The notes beneath the pieces are model-generated. The model made no database searches and was not told the DNA's origin. It saw nothing but the letters and a program-made list of their open reading frames with translations. The translations under genes and the position numbers were made by a program. Source: Nocardiopsis sp. FR4 (GTDB lineage: Bacteria > Actinomycetota > Actinomycetes > Streptosporangiales > Streptosporangiaceae). Taken from it: 64,000 nucleotides of DNA. Within the stretch, counting starts at the first letter, position 1. Every line of letters begins with the position of its first letter. Below, in pieces: positions 47,470 to 55,217 of the stretch. The DNA lies in contig NZ_VWVV01000015.1 in assembly GCF_009830945.1 (NCBI RefSeq), positions 62,001 to 126,000 of the forward strand, in the 5' to 3' direction.

Positions 47470-49222
47470 CCTTGGACGGCTTACTAGAACCCTTGCCCAA
47501 TGCAAGGGAGTCCAGAAGCGCGTCCACCGAAGACAGTACCTGGAAGCCCTCTCCATCTACGGAGGGGGCTTCGTCGCTGTTCAGGGGTGATTTGGCGCCC
47601 TCGGCGGTGCCAGCGCCCGTACGGCCATCCTGGAGGGCGTGCAGGCCGTCGAAGGGCGGGTTGAGGTCCTGGCCGGTGACCCTGTCCTCCTCGACGTACA
47701 GGGCGCGGAAAATGGCCTGGTTAAGCATCCGCCGCTGTTCCTCGTCGCAGCGCAGGTAGAGCGCCTGGGGATTTTCCAACAGTCGCAGTGCCGCCTCGAC
47801 CAGACGTGCGGCCCCGGAGAGGTCTTCCTCGGTGTGCTCCAGGCGTGAGGTCAGACGGCGACGCCGTGCCTGGAGGTTGCGCAACTGCTCGCGGATCTTG
47901 TCGCGGTTGATCTCCGCATCGCTGGCCAGGGCGAGCAGGTTGTCCTCGGCGACGTCCACCTCTTGGAGCTGTTTGCGGAGCTGGTCGTGCAGCAGGCGTG
48001 TCGCCTCCTGCTGCTCCGCGGTCGTCTGCTCCAGGTGAGCGCGTACCTCCTCGATGAAGGCGGGTGTGAATCCCACGGTGGCGTAGTGGGCTTCGACCGC
48101 TTCCTCCAGACGCACCACGTTGATGTGTGGGGTGCGGCAGCCGCCGGTCTGGTTGGCGATGCAGAAGAAGTACATGTACTCGGTGCCGTGCCGGTTGGTG
48201 GACTTCTGGATGATCATGCGGCTGTCCACGCTGCGGGTGCGATGGCAGTCACCGCACAGGAGAGAACCCTTGAGGTAGTGGTGATGCTTACGTCGTCGTT
48301 CGTCAGCAGTCGAGCGACTGTCCGCGATGGCCTGCACCCGGTCGAACAACTCCACGTCGACCAGAGGCTCATGCCGTCCCGCGTACTCCTCGCCCTTGTA
48401 GGTGACATAGCCGATGTAGTAGCGGTCACGCAGCATCCGTGACAGCTTGCTGGTCGACACCGCCCCTGAAGGAAACCGCTGTGTGGCACGGGTGCGCACC
48501 CCACGGTCGTACAGCTCGTCTTGTAGATCGGCCAGTGTGTAGTCATTGGTGGCGTACAGCTCGAAGGCCAGGCGGATCAGCGGCGCACGGTCAGGGTCCA
48601 GCCGTACGACGCGGACCTCGCGCCCGTCGATGAGGGTGCGCGTGTTGATGTAGCCGAGCGGCGCCTTGCCCGGGGTGCCGCCGTTGCGCGCCTTGTTCTC
48701 CATCTTGGTACTGATGTCGTCGCCGCTAATCTGCACCTGGAGCTGGTTGAACACGGCCATGATCGCCTGCATGGCCTCACCCATGTATCCCTCGCCGAAG
48801 TTCTCCTTCGCCGAGATGAGGGTGATGTCCAACTGCGCGAGCTGGGCCTTGGTGGTCAGCTCCTCCAGCACGTTCCGGAAGACACGGCTCATCGTGTAGA
48901 CGATGACGTATTTGATCGGTCGACCCTGGCGCTTGAACTCCTTGACCTCGCGCATCATGCGCTGGAACTCAGGGCGCTTGGCGGTGCTGGTGGCAGACCG
49001 TCCGGGTTCGACGTACTCCCTGATCACCTGCACACCGAGGTCGCCTGCCTTGGTGTTGGCGTGGCGGCGTTGGGTGGGGATGGAGTTGCCTTCGGGGTCG
49101 AAGTCGGCGTCGGTGTTCATCTGCTTCTTGTCCGACACCCGCAGGTAGAGGACGGCTTCGTCCACGCCCGAGAGTGGCAACGGCGGCAGGCTGATGTCCG
49201 GGGTTTCATCGAGGAAAGTCAC
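47429..49222 (-). CDS. Large serine recombinase (integrase)
   Basis: The 597-residue protein has the resolvase domain at about residues 17-180, with the catalytic serine in VLYLRVSDKKQ, the IVYTMSRVFRN motif and GEAMQAIMAVFNQLQ. A recombinase domain follows (PLGYINTRTLIDG...), then a zinc ribbon (LLCGDCHRTR, with later Cys in FFCIANQTGGC), and a coiled coil near 400-460. GTG 49222 has AAGGAG 4 nt upstream. The last residues (VGAKGLEPLTYCL) are encoded by the 3' half of tRNA-Val, so the natural 3' end has been fused to the tRNA at integration. It is the likely integrase of the resident element. Confidence 0.92.
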   Translation of the reverse strand: MTFLDETPDISLPPLPLSGVDEAVLYLRVSDKKQMNTDADFDPEGNSIPTQRRHANTKAGDLGVQVIREYVEPGRSATSTAKRPEFQRMMREVKEFKRQGRPIKYVIVYTMSRVFRNVLEELTTKAQLAQLDITLISAKENFGEGYMGEAMQAIMAVFNQLQVQISGDDISTKMENKARNGGTPGKAPLGYINTRTLIDGREVRVVRLDPDRAPLIRLAFELYATNDYTLADLQDELYDRGVRTRATQRFPSGAVSTSKLSRMLRDRYYIGYVTYKGEEYAGRHEPLVDVELFDRVQAIADSRSTADERRRKHHHYLKGSLLCGDCHRTRSVDSRMIIQKSTNRHGTEYMYFFCIANQTGGCRTPHINVVRLEEAVEAHYATVGFTPAFIEEVRAHLEQTTAEQQEATRLLHDQLRKQLQEVDVAEDNLLALASDAEINRDKIREQLRNLQARRRRLTSRLEHTEEDLSGAARLVEAALRLLENPQALYLRCDEEQRRMLNQAIFRALYVEEDRVTGQDLNPPFDGLHALQDGRTGAGTAEGAKSPLNSDEAPSVDGEGFQVLSSVDALLDSLALGKGSSKPSKVGAKGLEPLTYCL

Positions 49223-49230
49223 TGCGCTCC

Positions 49231-50697
49231 TTAACGCAAGCTATCGGATGGAGGCTTGGGCCTCGTTTCTGTGTGCTGGTGTATGGGGGTGTCGTGTACG
49301 GTAATTTGTACGGCAATACAGCCGATCATCCACGTATTCGCACGTCGTTGCATGGCTAGTTTTATAGAGGTCAGACGCTCTCCTAAGGTGGCACCGATCG
49401 CTCTGAAGAGCCTTGTGTCCCCAGTTCGAGTCTGGGAGGAGCCACCAAGGAAAACACCCAACCCACCAGGGGTGGGTGTTTTCCTTTCTTGGGATTTTGG
49501 GCTCGTCGAATCGTTCTTCTGCGTGGTCTGACGGTAATTTTGACGGCAATGCTTCCTGTTGTTCGAGATCGTGAACAAACGTCCTTCAACTTTTTGTAGA
49601 GCATTCCGCTTGCTGGCGAGGTCAACATGTTCATAGATACCTGTCGTCCGAACATCGCCATGGCCAAGGATTGCTTGGATGTCTCGGGAATGGACTTGTA
49701 GCCCCTTCTGGGTGGTGGCATTGCTGTGCCGAAGTCCATGAACTGTGATGCGCCGTAGCCCATGCTGCCTACAGATTCGCATAAACGCTCGCGCAAGATT
49801 ATGTGATTCGAGAGGGCGGCCGGTATGTGTGGTGAAGACGAGCTCATCGTCATTGCCAGTGCCCTGCCAGTCGTTACCGGCTTCAGATTTAGCTTCCTCC
49901 TGTACCCTGTGCTGGTCGAGAAGCACCTCCCGAGCTTTTTCCAGTAAGGGTTCGTCTCGTTCGCTGGATTCCGTCTTGAGTTCAACTTGCTCAAGCTTGC
50001 CGTTGATTCGTTGTACCTGCTGCCGGATGTGCAGGACGCCATGATCGAAGTCAACATCGCACCATCGGATACCGAGTACTTCGCCACGCCGCAGTCCATA
50101 GAGCGTGAGTAGTGTGAAGACTGGGTAGAGCGGATCGGATTCGGCTGCCTTGAGGAACTGAACTATTTCATCGGGAGCCCAGTGTTGTGCCTCTTTCGGC
50201 TTGTATCGTGGCAGCTCAACCAGACGAGCCACATTCCGCATGATCATCTCCTGACGCATGGCGTAGGTTAGAGCGGCGCTCAACACCTTGCGTACCTGGT
50301 GGATCGTGGCAACCGACTTCCCGCCAGCAAGGAGGTCGTCGAGAAAGTTCTGCACGATCCGTACAGACAGGCCGTCAAGCCGGTGGCGTCCAAGTCCAGG
50401 CCTGATGTAGAGGCGTGTTATCGTCTCATGCCGTTTTCGGGTAAGTGGACGGCGCTTTTCTCGTTCGAGCCAGAAGTCCAGGTACTCGCTGACCTTCCAG
50501 GGTTGGTCGGGCGGAATGACTCCCCGGCGGACTTCCTCAACTATCCTCGTGAGTTTACTATGTGCTTCTTGCCGGGTCTTTCCGTATACGCGAAATCGCT
50601 TCCTTTTACCACTGGAGGTCGGTAGCATGACGGCCGCTTCGTAGCGCCCATCTGCCCTCTGGTAGATGGTGCCTTCACCGTTAGCGCGTCTGCCCAT
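49231..50697 (-). CDS. Tyrosine recombinase (integrase)
   Basis: The 488-residue protein starts at ATG 50697 (AGGAGG 9 nt upstream). Residues 1-60 look like an arm-binding domain (GRRANGEGTIYQRADGRYEA), about 65-160 the SAM-like core-binding domain, and about 175-380 the catalytic domain with Arg in LYGLRRGEVLGIRW, HGLRHSNAT and the tyrosine in GDVRTTGIYEHV. The frame then reads about 100 residues through the putative attP (GGSSQTRTGDTRLFRA is antisense tRNA), so the functional protein probably needs only the part before it. It overlaps the excisionase gene by 17 bp. Confidence 0.9.
   Translation of the reverse strand: MGRRANGEGTIYQRADGRYEAAVMLPTSSGKRKRFRVYGKTRQEAHSKLTRIVEEVRRGVIPPDQPWKVSEYLDFWLEREKRRPLTRKRHETITRLYIRPGLGRHRLDGLSVRIVQNFLDDLLAGGKSVATIHQVRKVLSAALTYAMRQEMIMRNVARLVELPRYKPKEAQHWAPDEIVQFLKAAESDPLYPVFTLLTLYGLRRGEVLGIRWCDVDFDHGVLHIRQQVQRINGKLEQVELKTESSERDEPLLEKAREVLLDQHRVQEEAKSEAGNDWQGTGNDDELVFTTHTGRPLESHNLARAFMRICRQHGLRRITVHGLRHSNATTQKGLQVHSRDIQAILGHGDVRTTGIYEHVDLASKRNALQKVEGRLFTISNNRKHCRQNYRQTTQKNDSTSPKSQERKTPTPGGLGVFLGGSSQTRTGDTRLFRAIGATLGERLTSIKLAMQRRANTWMIGCIAVQITVHDTPIHQHTETRPKPPSDSLR
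49403..49447 (+). other. tRNA 3'-end fragment (attachment core), not a complete tRNA
   Basis: CTGAAGAGCCTT is followed by a T-arm (CCCAG-TTCGAGT-CTGGG), an acceptor strand AGGAGCC and ACCA. Upstream there is no D-arm or matching 5' acceptor strand (GGCTCCT), so this is only the 3' part of a tRNA. If the loop is CTGAAGA the tRNA would carry GAA (Phe), but this is uncertain. The fragment differs from tRNA-Val at 47396. Confidence 0.7.
49449..49484 (+). terminator. Terminator carried with the tRNA fragment
   Basis: GGAAAACACCCA (49449-49460) pairs with TGGGTGTTTTCC (49473-49484), with further ACCCACC/GGTGGGT pairing possible inside and T-rich sequence after. Elements often carry the tRNA 3' end plus its terminator to restore the host gene after integration. 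Confidence 0.75.
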
Positions 50698-50902
50698 AGT
50701 CACCGTCCTCCTGTCTGCGCAGATCTTCGACTAGTGCCTTCAGATCCTCTTGTGCGACCAGTCTTCGGCGGCCGATAGTCACGGTCTTCAGTTGTCGATT
50801 ATTAATCAACTTGTACACCTGCCATCGGCTGATTTGGAGTTCTGTGCGCACGTCCTCTATACTCAGTAGTAGTGGTTCTTGTGATGATGTTTCCTTATTC
50901 AT
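50681..50902 (-). CDS. xis: Excisionase-like MerR/AlpA-type HTH protein
   Basis: The 73-residue protein has the short excisionase HTH: LLLSIEDVRTELQISRWQVY, KLINNRQLKTVTIGRRRLV, then a basic tail. It overlaps the integrase start by 17 bp, the normal xis-int order of actinobacterial integrative elements. It likely directs excision by the tyrosine integrase. Confidence 0.85.
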   Translation of the reverse strand: MNKETSSQEPLLLSIEDVRTELQISRWQVYKLINNRQLKTVTIGRRRLVAQEDLKALVEDLRRQEDGDYGQTR

Positions 50903-50925
50903 AAAAACTCCTTTCTTCCCACCCC

Positions 50926-51309
50926 TTAAAATTGATCTTCTGCACCCATCTCTCGTTCCTGCTTCGCCTCCACTTCAGCTATCGCCTGGTTAGCAAAATC
51001 CTCAATCCTCCGGATCGTCTCCTCTGGCAAGTGGCTGTAACACAAGCGCAGGTGAACCCCGATGCACGGTATGTGACAAGAGGGAGTGCAAGCCGCCATG
51101 CTGAGTATCTCGGCGAACGGAGTGCTGAGAGCCGTTGCCAGCGCGCGGAGAGTCTGCGTGCGTGGGTTGTGTACTCGACCAGATTCCATCTTGGTAATAG
51201 CCGCGGGATCGAGTTGTACCTGTCGGGCAAGCTCACGCACACCCCATCCTTTCGCTTCGCGCAGTTCCCGTATATACACTCCAAAGTCGTTTGCCTGTTC
51301 GTCGGTCAT
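50926..51309 (-). CDS. XRE-family HTH regulator
   Basis: The 127-residue protein has an XRE helix-turn-helix at about residues 8-65 (YIRELREAKGWGVRELARQV and AAITKMESGRVHNPRTQTLR). Four cysteines follow (ACTPSCHIPCIGVHLRLC), then an acidic helical tail. The cysteine cluster is unusual for this family and may bind metal. It is probably the repressor of the integrase/excisionase or transfer genes. Its promoter region (51360-51400) is AT-rich. Confidence 0.82.
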   Translation of the reverse strand: MTDEQANDFGVYIRELREAKGWGVRELARQVQLDPAAITKMESGRVHNPRTQTLRALATALSTPFAEILSMAACTPSCHIPCIGVHLRLCYSHLPEETIRRIEDFANQAIAEVEAKQEREMGAEDQF

Positions 51310-51372
51310 TTCTCCCCCGGTCCCTTAATTCTTCCCCCATTCTACCTCCGAATTGGCTAAATTCCCAGGGTA

Positions 51373-51396
51373 ATTATATGGTCACTATATGGAGTC
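51373..51396 (-). promoter_or_regulatory. AT-rich promoter with perfect -10 for the XRE gene
   Basis: On the minus strand TATAAT (51378-51373) lies about 65 bp upstream of the XRE start. ATATAGTGACCATAT just upstream is an imperfect palindrome that could be the autoregulatory operator. No good -35 is visible. Confidence 0.45.
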
Positions 51397-51426
51397 GAAC
51401 AGGTTTTCTGTTTCCCTTCCCTGTTT

Positions 51427-52287
51427 CTACGGTGTGGGCGTGGCAGTACCAGTGACCGTTGCGGTGAAGTCATCCACGGTGATCACCCGAAACATGTCGC
51501 GCTGCAAACCGCGCTCGGCGTCCAACGCTGCTTCCAGCGTGTGACGCCGCTTCGCATCAGGTACCACCCACAGCACCACGGGGAAGAGGTTGTGCTCGGC
51601 CTGGTGGCGGCCGGTGGTGGCGTAGCGCTGGTACACCTGCGCTTGCCGCATCACCACGTCAGGCCGTTCGGTCGCCCGATCCACCTCGATAAACCAGTGG
51701 TCCTCGAACTCGCCGCTGGCGGTGATGGCGAACAGATCCGGCTTGAGCCACGAGCGGGCACCGTGAGGAGCCAGGAAGGCGCGCCAGTTCTTCGGCTCAG
51801 GCTCCAGGCCCACGACCTCCAGCACACCGTCACGCTCCAGCTCACGCAGCCGTACCGCGATGTCGGCAACGGCCAAGGTGTGGTCAATAAACCGAGGCGA
51901 GGGCTCCACGTAGCGGCGGCGCTTCTGTTCGCCGTACACCACCCGGAGGAAACGCTCCCCAGTCGCGCCGAGCTGCCAGACGATGCCGCTGCTTCCGGCC
52001 CGCACCCCTCCGATACGGCGCATCAGGCGTGCCACCAGCCCACGAGCCTCCAACCGCCCGAGCACACGCATCGCGGCCACGGCTGCCGCACCTTCGGTGG
52101 TGTGCCCCTTCTTGCGCTTACCGTCGGCACCGCCGTCCTCTGGGTCGGTGGGCTCCTCCTGGTGGCGGAAGTGCAGCCGCCGGAGCTGGGCGGTCGTGAG
52201 GAGCCGGAACTTGCGAAGGGACTCAAGGATGTTGCGGTCACGGTCGGACAGGGACAGCAGCAGATCGGCAACGTTGTCACGGGTCAT
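51427..52287 (-). CDS. Replication-relaxation family protein
   Basis: The 286-residue protein has an N-terminal winged helix (LSDRDRNILESLRKFRLLTT, AQLRRLHF) and the family core: RFIDHTLAVADIAVRLREL, LKPDLFAITASG and HWFIEVDRATER, with a DxE-type nuclease-like pattern (KPDLF...FIEVD). Members lie next to TraG-like ATPases on actinobacterial conjugative elements and plasmids and are thought to act in replication or mobilisation. Here the ATPase gene lies 208 bp upstream. Confidence 0.82.
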   Translation of the reverse strand: MTRDNVADLLLSLSDRDRNILESLRKFRLLTTAQLRRLHFRHQEEPTDPEDGGADGKRKKGHTTEGAAAVAAMRVLGRLEARGLVARLMRRIGGVRAGSSGIVWQLGATGERFLRVVYGEQKRRRYVEPSPRFIDHTLAVADIAVRLRELERDGVLEVVGLEPEPKNWRAFLAPHGARSWLKPDLFAITASGEFEDHWFIEVDRATERPDVVMRQAQVYQRYATTGRHQAEHNLFPVVLWVVPDAKRRHTLEAALDAERGLQRDMFRVITVDDFTATVTGTATPTP

Positions 52288-52495
52288 AGGAGCCTCCTTC
52301 GCGTGACAGAGCCAAGCCGTCGGCGGTGATGACCGCCTGAAGGGCGGTCATTCCTATCCCGGAAGGGACACGGAAGCGGGATTGACCAGGGAGGACGGAA
52401 ATCTGTGGTCGACGTGAAGGCATGGGCGAGGCCAGGGGCGAACCGACGAGCGAACCCACGGCCCTCACCTCTGTCGTGCGGGTGATGTGGCAACC

Positions 52496-54580
52496 TCATC
52501 GCTTGCCTCCCGTGCGCCGCTTGCGCCCGATCCGGTCACCCTCACCCGGGGGCGGCGCCGCTTCCTCGTCGGCCTCAGAAGCGGGAGCTTGGGGCTCGGC
52601 GTCGGGTACGTCCTCGGAGGAGAGAGGCGCGTAGTTGTCGCGGATGATCTGGCGCACCTGCTCGACATCGCGGGTACCGGGAAGCGGCGGCAGGGTTTCC
52701 ACCAGTGCCCAGCCGGAGGGACGGCCGTTCGCAACGAGGTTGGCGTAGGCGTGGAAGCGCGGCAGGGCGATGAAGTCCTCGGCCGTCAACTCGGGGGCGA
52801 GCTTGGCGGCGGCCTGGGCGTCGCCGTGTTCAGTGGCGAACTGGATCTTGCTCCGTGCGTTGATGTCCACCGCACCGCGGAGCGCCTCGTCGACGTAGAC
52901 GACGCCGGGCTTGTTGCTCACGTCGGCTTCGCTGGCCCGCTCCTGGGTGGCCTGCCACACCTCGGCGATGATCAGGCTGCCGAGCAGCGATGCCGTCCCC
53001 GGCCCGATAAGCCCCTCGTTCAAGGGAACGAGCACGACCTTGTTGTCACGGAAGACGTCCCGCAGCCGGAAGCGTCCTTCACGCTGATCCAGCATCCGGA
53101 TCAAGGCCGGGCGGAGAAGGAATTGTCTTAGTTTGTTCAGCGGTGAGGCGATAGCAGCGGCCTGGGCGGCGGGCGACTGCCCCTCGTACCAGGCCCAGAA
53201 ACCGGCCATCGCGACATCGTCTTGCACGCGTCCGACCCGTTGCCGGCGAAAGGCGGCATCGGTGAGCAGTTGGGGGAGGTCAAGCAGCGTGGCCGGGTTC
53301 TTGGCGGTACTGGCGCGGGACAGGGTGCGAAGGGACGCCGAGAAGATGTCGGCGGTACGTGGTCCCCAGCCGTCAGCGAACACCGCTTCGAAGACAGCCA
53401 GGATGCCGTCGACCACCACATCCGGATCACGACCGCTGACATCCAGTGGGTTGAAGCCCACAGGTGTCTCGTCGGCGGCGTTCAGCTCGACCACATCGCC
53501 GATGCGCTCCTCGGGGAGCCGAGCGAGGATTTCGTCGATGAGCTGGCGCTTGGGGTCGAGCACCACTACCGGTCGCCCCGCGGCGATGTCGGCCATGATC
53601 AGGTGCAGCAGCGCGTTCGACTTGCCCGAGCCACTCGGCCCGTAGGCCACGCCGTGGAAGGTCTGGTCTTGGGCGGAGATGCCCAAGCGACGATCGTCCC
53701 CAGGCACGGCACTGCGGGCGAAGACCCGTTCGCCCGCGTGGACATCGTTAGCAGCACGGAGCGGTTTCGGATGCAGCGGCGGCATCCCGGGGAGGTCGCC
53801 CTCCCCGAGCGGCCAGCCGAGCAATCCGGCGAGTTCGCTCACGCCTGGGGCGAAGGGCCACCACCACGGCGAGGCGGCGTCATTGAGCTTGTGGGCGGCT
53901 TCGCGTACCAGCTCGATCCGGAGCCCGGCACTCTGCGCCGTGCTGATCGCCCCCAAAAGCTTCAGCACCAGGTAACGCCGTCGCTCGGCATCGCCCGCGG
54001 CGGCGCCGAGACGGATGGTCGCCCTGAGGCCGACCTGTCCGAGACGCGCTTTCAGTTGCTGGCGCACTTCGGAGTCGGCCGGACGCTCGCCTCGAGTCAG
54101 GAGTTGAGGGATAGAGGTGCCGGGGTCAGCGACCGTCTTCGGCACCAGGCGTGGAGCACGCCGTCCGCCGAGTACCACCTGTACGGCCAGGGCTTCCCCC
54201 GCTGACAGGTGGATCGCCAGGGCCGCCAGCAGCGCCCGCGAAGTGGCTTCGGCGCTATCTGCGCGCAGCGGCATTCCGGCCGGACGAAGGCGGAGCCGCG
54301 CGGTGGCCGTCATCGTCGGACGAACAGCGGCAGGCGTACCCGTCAGAATCGCGCCGGGAAGGATGTCCGTGAACAGGCGCCGCAGTCGGGAAAGGTGATG
54401 TACCGGTGCGCCGACCAGATGACGGATGCCGTCGTGGTCGGCGCGTGCCTCCAGCACGACCGGCGACAACCCCGGTTCGGCTGCCAGACGCGACAGGAAG
54501 CCGGTCACCATACCCGCATCCAGTGGACGGGGCAGATGTAGCGTGGCGAAGGAGAGCGGGTTAGCTGCCGCGAGGGTCAT
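52496..54580 (-). CDS. TraG/VirD4-like conjugative transfer ATPase with apparent internal deletion
   Basis: The 694-residue protein starts at ATG 54580 (GGAGGT 7 nt upstream). Walker A is VAYGPSGSGKSNALLHL near residue 315-330, then RPVVVLDPKRQLID, NKVVLVPLNEGLIG and a Walker B-like GVVYVDEALRGAV near 570. In related ATPases the DE is followed by about 40 residues (typically a QDYL...LAQARGxGVG segment and TLAHQ) before the NARSKI motif. Here only a few residues separate VDEA from DINARSKIQFATE, so that block seems missing in frame. It would pump DNA in conjugation; function may be impaired. Confidence 0.8.
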   Translation of the reverse strand: MTLAAANPLSFATLHLPRPLDAGMVTGFLSRLAAEPGLSPVVLEARADHDGIRHLVGAPVHHLSRLRRLFTDILPGAILTGTPAAVRPTMTATARLRLRPAGMPLRADSAEATSRALLAALAIHLSAGEALAVQVVLGGRRAPRLVPKTVADPGTSIPQLLTRGERPADSEVRQQLKARLGQVGLRATIRLGAAAGDAERRRYLVLKLLGAISTAQSAGLRIELVREAAHKLNDAASPWWWPFAPGVSELAGLLGWPLGEGDLPGMPPLHPKPLRAANDVHAGERVFARSAVPGDDRRLGISAQDQTFHGVAYGPSGSGKSNALLHLIMADIAAGRPVVVLDPKRQLIDEILARLPEERIGDVVELNAADETPVGFNPLDVSGRDPDVVVDGILAVFEAVFADGWGPRTADIFSASLRTLSRASTAKNPATLLDLPQLLTDAAFRRQRVGRVQDDVAMAGFWAWYEGQSPAAQAAAIASPLNKLRQFLLRPALIRMLDQREGRFRLRDVFRDNKVVLVPLNEGLIGPGTASLLGSLIIAEVWQATQERASEADVSNKPGVVYVDEALRGAVDINARSKIQFATEHGDAQAAAKLAPELTAEDFIALPRFHAYANLVANGRPSGWALVETLPPLPGTRDVEQVRQIIRDNYAPLSSEDVPDAEPQAPASEADEEAAPPPGEGDRIGRKRRTGGKR

Positions 54581-54806
54581 CCTTGTCACCTCCATCCGCA
54601 GACGGGGCGTCTTCCCGCTCGTCCTCGGTTACCGCTTGGGCGGTGTGTTGTGCCTGGGCTTCGCGTTCGGCTTCGGCCTGCGCCAGACTGAGCAGCGCTC
54701 GGCCGAGCTTGCGCAGGTCCGGCTTTTCCCGCCTGACGCCACGGACGACGAAGCGTCGTTCCTGACGCGGGGTGCGCCCTTGGTTTTTCTTCTTTCGTTT
54801 TGGCAT
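54561..54806 (-). CDS. Small charged protein upstream of the transfer ATPase
   Basis: The 81-residue protein is basic at the start (MPKRKKKNQGRTPRQERRFV) and acidic at the end (EDEREDAPSADGGDKDD). Its 3' end overlaps the ATPase start by 20 bp and contains that gene's ribosome site, so translation is coupled. No family is recognised. ATG 54806 has GGAAAGGAGTTGATCT upstream. Confidence 0.7.
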   Translation of the reverse strand: MPKRKKKNQGRTPRQERRFVVRGVRREKPDLRKLGRALLSLAQAEAEREAQAQHTAQAVTEDEREDAPSADGGDKDDPRGS

Positions 54807-54892
54807 AGATCAACTCCTTTCCGCTTGTGCTCGTCGTCTGGGCGACCTTCTGCTAGTGGGTCGTTAAACGGTCGAGCTTTAAGTTGCTTATG

Positions 54893-54908
54893 TTGACTGC
54901 GGTCAACA
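54893..54908. promoter_or_regulatory. Operator-like inverted repeat upstream of the transfer genes
   Basis: GTTGAC-TGCG-GTCAAC is a perfect 6-bp inverted repeat. On the minus strand TTGACC within it could be a -35, with CTTAAA 17 bp on. A repressor binding here would block the promoter. Confidence 0.4.
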
Positions 54909-55010
54909 CGTCGTACCGCAATTACTTATGAGGTAGCTGTGCGAGCGTGTCAAGGAAAATGTCCATTTCACAACACGCGCACCTCTGTTACGTGACTGTC
55001 CCGCTTGCGC

Positions 55011-55217
55011 TTACCACTGGGAGCGCCGCCACCGGATGACGGCGACGATCGCCCACCCGATGCCGACCACCACGGCGATACCGAGCAGCCACGGCAACAA
55101 GTCCTTGAACAGTTCCAGCGACCAGGTCAGAGCCAGCATCGCCACCAGCACCAGCAGGCTGGTACGAAGCAGCCACTGCGCGGGATTTCGGAACGGGCTC
55201 AGCCCCTCGTCGCTCAC
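55011..55217 (-). CDS. Small two-helix membrane protein
   Basis: The 68-residue protein has two hydrophobic helices (WLLRTSLLVLVAMLALTW and LPWLLGIAVVVGIGWAIVAV) and a basic end. It overlaps the methyltransferase gene by 4 bp. The family is unknown; similar small proteins are common in the transfer regions of actinobacterial elements. Confidence 0.7.
   Translation of the reverse strand: MSDEGLSPFRNPAQWLLRTSLLVLVAMLALTWSLELFKDLLPWLLGIAVVVGIGWAIVAVIRWRRSQW

Larger units (their letters stand above)
49298..49550. other. Putative intact attP of the tyrosine integrase
   Basis: A tRNA 3'-end core (49403-49447) is flanked on both sides by pairs of direct repeats of the same orientation and spacing: ACGGTAAT 49298-49305 with ACGGCAAT 49310-49317, and ACGGTAAT 49531-49538 with ACGGCAAT 49543-49550. 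In both pairs the copies start 12 bp apart. Such pairs resemble arm-type integrase sites. Having both arms around one core is what an unrecombined attP looks like. It lies next to the integrase 3' end, as expected. Confidence 0.55.

Noticed and set aside
47490..47508. CCCTTGC-CCAAT-GCAAGGG hairpin as tRNA-Val terminator
   Set aside because: It is a clean stem but lies within the serine recombinase coding sequence beyond the junction, so it belongs to the element; a terminator role is not supported by a T-tract.
49403..49447. A complete second tRNA gene
   Set aside because: Only the T-arm, acceptor 3' strand and CCA are present; no D-arm or 5' acceptor strand can be found upstream.
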